NCBI GenBank assembly: GCA_030435675.1
Contig: CM059625.1
Coordinates: forward strand, 16,182,001-16,246,000
Origin: Steinernema hermaphroditum
Lineage: Eukaryota > Nematoda > Chromadorea > Rhabditida > Steinernematidae
DNA length: 64,000 bases
Direction: 5' to 3'
The notes beneath the pieces were generated by a model. The model had not been told where the DNA came from. It saw only the letters and a program-made list of their open reading frames with translations, and ran no database searches. This document shows, piece by piece, positions 59,609-64,000 of this stretch. A program made the position numbers and the translations under genes. Position 1 is the first letter of the stretch. The number at the start of each line of letters is the position of its first letter.

Positions 59609-61450
59609 ACACGCAAATGTGGCAGTTATGTACTTGCCTCGCAGTGGCTGTAATTTGCTAGCAACAAGTCGACTGCGCAATGCCAGAAAAAGGGCAGTGT
59701 CGTAGCATAAACATAAAAAACATAAAAAAAATCGTAGCATAAACAATTTTGATGAATAACATGCACTTTGTCAAGCTCTGGTTCTTGCAGATATGCGTCA
59801 GCAGTTCACGAATGCTACTTTTAGCATACTCTTGAGACTTGTACTCATTTTTGTCCACAACCGTGCAGTACTGTCGATCGGGTGAAACGGCTGGAGCTGA
59901 CGACAATGTGGATCTCTGGAAAAAAGTAACACCATATAATGAACGGGCAGTAATATCTTACGTTTGGAGTCGCGTTGGATTCGGCACTTGGCTTCGCTAC
60001 AGCTTCGTCAGCTACAGCTTTCAGCAAACGCTCAGGAACAGCAAATACTCTTGACTCGTGGTCCATGAGGCAGGTAACGAGCTGAACGGCCTTCGCGGGT
60101 GGAACTTCTGGAGAATGAGAAGGCTGAATGACGCTGGGCGCCAAGCGTTCCAGCACGACGTAGCGATTTTCTTTGAAGTCGTTAAGCCGAAAGCAGTGGC
60201 TGGAGCTGACACGCACATTGCCGTGATGAGATCATCGTCCTTGTGAATACCCGAAACCAGAGCACTCTGACTGATTGATGGAAGTTTGTAGGGAGATCGC
60301 CGTGGAGGTGCCGTTTCCGGCTGCTGATAACTACATCCAGCGTCACCGCTCGCAGATCCAGATTCGCGAATCAGCTGGTCAATTTGTTGCAGCAACTCCG
60401 GACTCTGTATCAATCCAGGCAGTCCCATGAATGAGCTCATGTTCACTGAAATCGACACTTATCAATATGCGACGCTACCACGGCAATACCTACGACCAGA
60501 ATCCGTCAAAGACCTTTGTTTCGTGTCCATATTTCGAGAGTTCACAGCAAATATTTGAGAACGTACCCACTTCCATTCCGCGGTAGGATACTTTTGCCAG
60601 CTCTCGCGACTGGTCAAATTGATATCAAGCCACATAACGCATTACCTTCATTAAAATGGTGGGAAATTCGCCTAAAAATTTTTTTTGCCGTGAACAGCAA
60701 TGAGATTTTTAAACCGACCGTTTTCGCTGGGCGCTTTCACAATTCCTCTGGACCCAATGCACTCGGCGTTCCATTTCACATCTGCGCCATCAAACTGCTC
60801 GTTCAATACAGTGGAATACGAGAATCTTTGCCAGTTGATCAAGTAAGCTGAACCTCCAAAGTTGAAACAAGTAGATCTCAGTACGAACAACAGGCGGAAT
60901 ACGAACAGCAGATGAAGAAGGCATCGGCTGTAACTCAACCGCAGATGGCGAGACGATTTTTTCTGTGATGAAGCTGAGATCCGTGTCCTGAGATCCGAGT
61001 CCTTGAAGCCGATTAAATGATCTCCTCGAAAATGGCGAATAATGTCATTCTCGAAAAACTTCTCCGCTAACAGGATGCATTTTGCTCTGCACGTAAACTG
61101 TTAATAGCAAAACGAGTGTAATAAATTCACAAACCTTGTAACGTCACGATTTCCATCCAACAAAGTGGGAAGCACTCCAAGGAGAAAATCTATTGCTTCC
61201 TTGCCAGTAAATGTGTCGTCATAAAAGCGAATGTTCCTTCGGTGCCGTTTCCTAGGCACATCCTTGCAGAATTTTCGGGTAATTCTGTTCCACTAAAACA
61301 ATCTGTAAAATAAAGCAGGGGCAAAAAATTGAAGCTTACCAGCTGGGTGGCTTGAAACTGCGGATTATTTTCAGCCTCTTCGTTGAGCACATTCAGCGCT
61401 CGATGTGCGGACAATGAAGCGCCTCCGGGAGAGCTTCCTCGCCGCTTCAT
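59585..61450 (-). CDS. let-99: LET-99 / DEPDC1-family protein, nine exons
   Basis: In C. elegans LET-99 positions the mitotic spindle by limiting cortical force generators. Exons (5' to 3'): 61340-61450, 61135-61292, 60719-61086, 60646-60671, 60567-60609, 60251-60445, 59962-60170, 59767-59915, 59585-59672; all join in phase, 448 residues. Evidence for the family: an N-terminal DEP domain (QLWNRITRKFCKDVPRKRHR, GKEAIDFLLGVLP, CILLAEKFFENDIIRHFRG), a degenerate RhoGAP-like domain (FMGLPGLIQSPELLQQI; KAVQLVTCLMDHESRVFAVP, matching the LVSFLMDHH...VP motif of DEPDC1), and a C-terminal motif SSIRELLTHICKNQSL. Exon 3 has a frame problem: its middle reads better in another frame, which two GC-AG introns (60963-61009, 60795-60831) would restore, giving 420 residues. 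An acceptor just before the ATG (CTGTTTCAG at 61457) may be trans-spliced. The last exon is the least certain. Confidence 0.82.
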
Positions 61451-61456
61451 CGTCTT

Positions 61457-62294
61457 CTGAAACAGTGATGAAATTAGCGCCAACTAGTTGGTAACGCGCA
61501 TAAAAAACGGTAAAATCAGTCGAACACGGTAAAATTGCCATTTGCGGCAGCGAAGGCAAAGAGCGGTTAGCACATTTATTTTCCTCTCGTTGCCGGGCTC
61601 GAAATCGCGTCGAGATCCCGGTGAGACGTTTGACGAACAGTCTCTGCGAACAGCCCTTCGCGCGAGCGAGTGCGCGAGCTGGCGAGCGATCGGTCGGTCG
61701 GTCAGCCGTCGTTTGGTCACAAACCGGCGGGCGAAAGCCGTGAATCGTTTCCGCCGAAATGCACAAAAGCGACCCTTGCAGCTTCGCGCTTCAAAGGCCG
61801 CCGACAGTCTGTGCTTGCCGATTGAACATCAACAAAGCGACGGATGCAATTCTTTGTCTAGACATGGTTGTGGGCTTCAGACGGTGGCTCGAAAATCAGC
61901 TACAGTGACGATAGACTGCAGTACGAACCTCTTACTTGTATCTTTTCTAATCCTTTAAAGGCTTGTTTTCCGCTCATACAGCAAATGGTCGAAAGTAAAT
62001 GGTAAATTTTCCACTCATACAGCAGACAGTTGAAATATTAAGCATATCCAACAAATCATCTCCTCTTGTCTTTCACGAATTTTGGCCTGAACTGGCATAG
62101 AAATGCCATTGAGTCCATGTCAATCTTCTTGGCATGCAATTCTTTAGTGATGACATACAATCTGTTCAACAAGTTCTACATGTCGTTGAAACTTTTGAAA
62201 TTAGTGTGTGCTCGATTAAGCTTGGTTAGTTCCAATAATCACTCTATTATTGCCTTATCTTTGCTTGAGTAACTCCATGACTGGCTGAGATTTA
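61457..62294. promoter_or_regulatory. Upstream region of the let-99-like gene
   Basis: A CpG-rich block at about 61590-61790, with repeated GCGAG and CGGTCGGTCGGTC strings, lies directly 5' of the gene and is a plausible promoter. No TATA box was evident. The rest has no gene. Confidence 0.35.
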
Positions 62295-62535
62295 CTTTCA
62301 TCGCTCATTTTCTGAGGATTCCAGAAGATAGTGGAACTTCTCTTTGTTCGATATTGATTTAGATGCTAGTTGACTTTGGAACAAGCTTCAAAAATTGTCC
62401 CAGTTTGGAACAATTATTGGGACAATTCACCACATATTTATACATAGTAAACCAAAAAGAACGAGACTGGGATCTTTGTCGACGAAGTACTGTCCATAAC
62501 CGTCGACGTAGGGAAAGATAAGTTCTACAGCTCAC
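62295..62535 (+). repeat. Duplicated sequence, copy 2 (diverged)
   Basis: Diverged copy of 59215-59470; shared strings include GATTTAGATGC/TTTAGATGC, ACTGGGATCTTTGT and ACCGTCGACG. Frame broken relative to copy 1. Confidence 0.6.
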
Positions 62536-63079
62536 GTCGCTTCTAATTCCGACGAGCTGAATCAGTTATTCTAAGGGACAGAAGCCAGTCCCCGATTTCA
62601 TCAAAGTCTTAGTAATCGGCTGGAACTTGAAAATCACAGTCTTCACATCCAGCTCTCGTATCCGAAGGGATTCGAATCATGGACCAAGCGAACCGTCCTC
62701 CAAACCATCGTCCGTTTCCAGGATCCCGTTGGACATGTGACCTACATTGGATAAAATCCAACAAAACAGAGCAACACTTCGTCCAGAACCGCTTTAAAGT
62801 CATTCGAGAAGCGAAGGACTCTACACTTTGTCATTTATCTACCAATTCCAACCGACATCGGAAGTCGACGAATCGCACCGCGGAAATTGGCACCCGGCAA
62901 ACTCACGTGGAAAGGACCGGAATGACCACAAGAGCCCCTCGTAAACCCTCCAATCACCCACGAATACAGGAGAGGTGTCCCACATTGGCACAAGTTGGGA
63001 CAATTATTACAACAATTCGCTATACATTCAACGTATTCACATACAGCATGCCACAAACGCAGTAAAATACCTTATACAA
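62536..63079. other. No gene established
   Basis: Plus-strand frames around 62650-63060 are open for up to 128 residues but Pro/Arg/Thr-rich in all frames and without splice support; possibly a further decayed part of the duplicated sequence. Confidence 0.3.
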
Positions 63080-63680
63080 TCAGTGACTACCGTGCGTCTC
63101 CGCCTCCTTACGCTGTACATGCCCTGCAAGAGGCGGAGAGGAGGACTTCGTTCCGGCTGCAGCCTTTTCGAGCTTCTTTTCCAGCATATCTAAATAGCGT
63201 TGCTGATGGTTGTCACCGTCAGTGGTAGCGGAACATCTTTTTGATGTTGATGTATGTATCGCTCTTGGTGACATTTGCTACTTCTTCGAGACAGCGGTAT
63301 CCGACGTTGTGGTCGATGAGCGACACGATGTTCGAGAAAAAAATCTTCCACAACGTAGTTTGCAACGGAACGCTGGCGCTTTTTAACATGCTAATGATAA
63401 CAGTTTTTTTCTCCTTCGACGCTTCATAGAAGCTAACAACATCTGAAACGAGAACCAACATTGACAAGTCAATTGGCAAAACGCTTACCTTTATCATTGA
63501 GAGCAATGAAGTTCGCTTCCATATTATTGTCCCTATTCTTGTTTAAATCCCTGTCGGCTGAAATTCGTCACTCAAATTTAACACTTTTCGTAAAAGCACT
63601 AACCATGGTCACGCAATTTCTGCCATACTGTATTGAGCACATCCTCATCCGCACTTAGCAACAGCCGAATGCACTCAAGC
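63080..63680 (-). CDS. 3' exons of an unrecognised alpha-helical protein
   Basis: Exons 63604 to about 63680, 63489-63557, 63282-63442 and 63080-63202 join in phase with GT-AG introns of 46, 46 and 79 bp. The readable product starts CIRLLLSADEDVLNTVWQKL and continues NNMEANFIALNDKDVVSFYE, VIISMLKSASVPLQTTLWKI and CLEEQRYLDMLEKKLEKAAA, with a Ser/Pro-rich, charged end before TGA 63080. The helix pairs suggest an ARM/HEAT-type or other all-helical fold. The 5' border of the first exon is unclear: all frames upstream of about 63680 contain stops and there is no ATG, so the gene continues further 5', possibly beyond the window. Family not recognised. Confidence 0.6.
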
Positions 63681-64000
63681 ACTCAAGTTTCCATCGAATG
63701 AAGCTCTAAAGAGTTTAGAGATGAACGGTTAGTCCAACACGCTAACGCGACAATAGAAATCACTCAAATGAACGCGATAAAGCAACCGAACCAAAGAAAC
63801 AGCTGCTGATTTGCAGCACGCGGTCTTATTCCGTTTTCTCCTTTGCCCGTTTCATTAATGGGAGAGACGGAGAGCGGTCGCTATCCTAGACAGCATAGAC
63901 AACACGCAGACAAGTACGGTGACCAATCGCGGTGAGACTCAGACAAACATTGAACACAGAATCAATGCGTGTGGTCAGCACGCAACAATTATATCCAGCA
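63681..64000. other. Window edge, no exon recognised
   Basis: Probably intron or upstream sequence of the 63080-63680 gene. Confidence 0.4.

Noticed and set aside
59658..59766. Hydrophobic C-terminal tail on the let-99-like protein
   Set aside because: It arises from reading through an AT-rich intron; splicing 59767 to 59672 stays in phase and gives a tail more like DEPDC1.

Overview
This is a eukaryotic (metazoan) genomic window, most likely from a nematode. The signs are very short introns (mostly 36-52 bp, GT/AG with some GC/AG), orthologues of the C. elegans genes klp-12 (KIF21 kinesin) and let-99 (DEPDC1), eukaryotic tRNA genes and a mariner element. A clade I, Trichuris-like worm would fit the intron sizes and base composition, but that is a guess. 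Nothing bacterial (operons, Shine-Dalgarno sites, CRISPR) is present, and most long ORFs are chance or antisense frames.

Layout. 0-10 kb is gene-poor and repeat-rich: three tRNA-Arg genes, two of them inside an old ~1 kb tandem segmental duplication; a complete but dead mariner copy (6261-7559); and a foldback element whose arms are 15-bp tandem repeats (8657-9764). 10.4-13.6 kb holds a cluster of small lineage-specific genes, including a divergent pair with a palindromic motif between them. 15-24 kb contains a tRNA-derived repeat in three copies and a paralogue of a gene at the left window edge (150-656 and about 17.5-18.5 kb). 27.36-28.45 kb is a four-exon gene of unknown function that converges on the main gene.

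The main gene is a full KIF21/klp-12 kinesin on the minus strand (51294 down to 28631). I resolved 27 exons, all joined in phase, giving 1424 residues: motor domain, long coiled coil, Ser-rich linker, WD40 propeller. Its introns contain a tRNA-Pro gene (49227-49298) and, in a 10.5 kb intron, a nested antisense gene for a two-helix membrane protein (42146-42804).

55-64 kb holds an intronless F-box-like gene (56084-57088), several decayed duplicated sequences, a nine-exon LET-99/DEPDC1 gene on the minus strand (61450-59585), and the 3' part of an unrecognised helical protein at the right edge (63080-63680). klp-12 acts on microtubule plus-end growth and let-99 on spindle positioning, so both concern microtubules, but nothing here shows they are co-regulated. 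All exon models come from reading splice signals and phase by eye; no transcript data were available.
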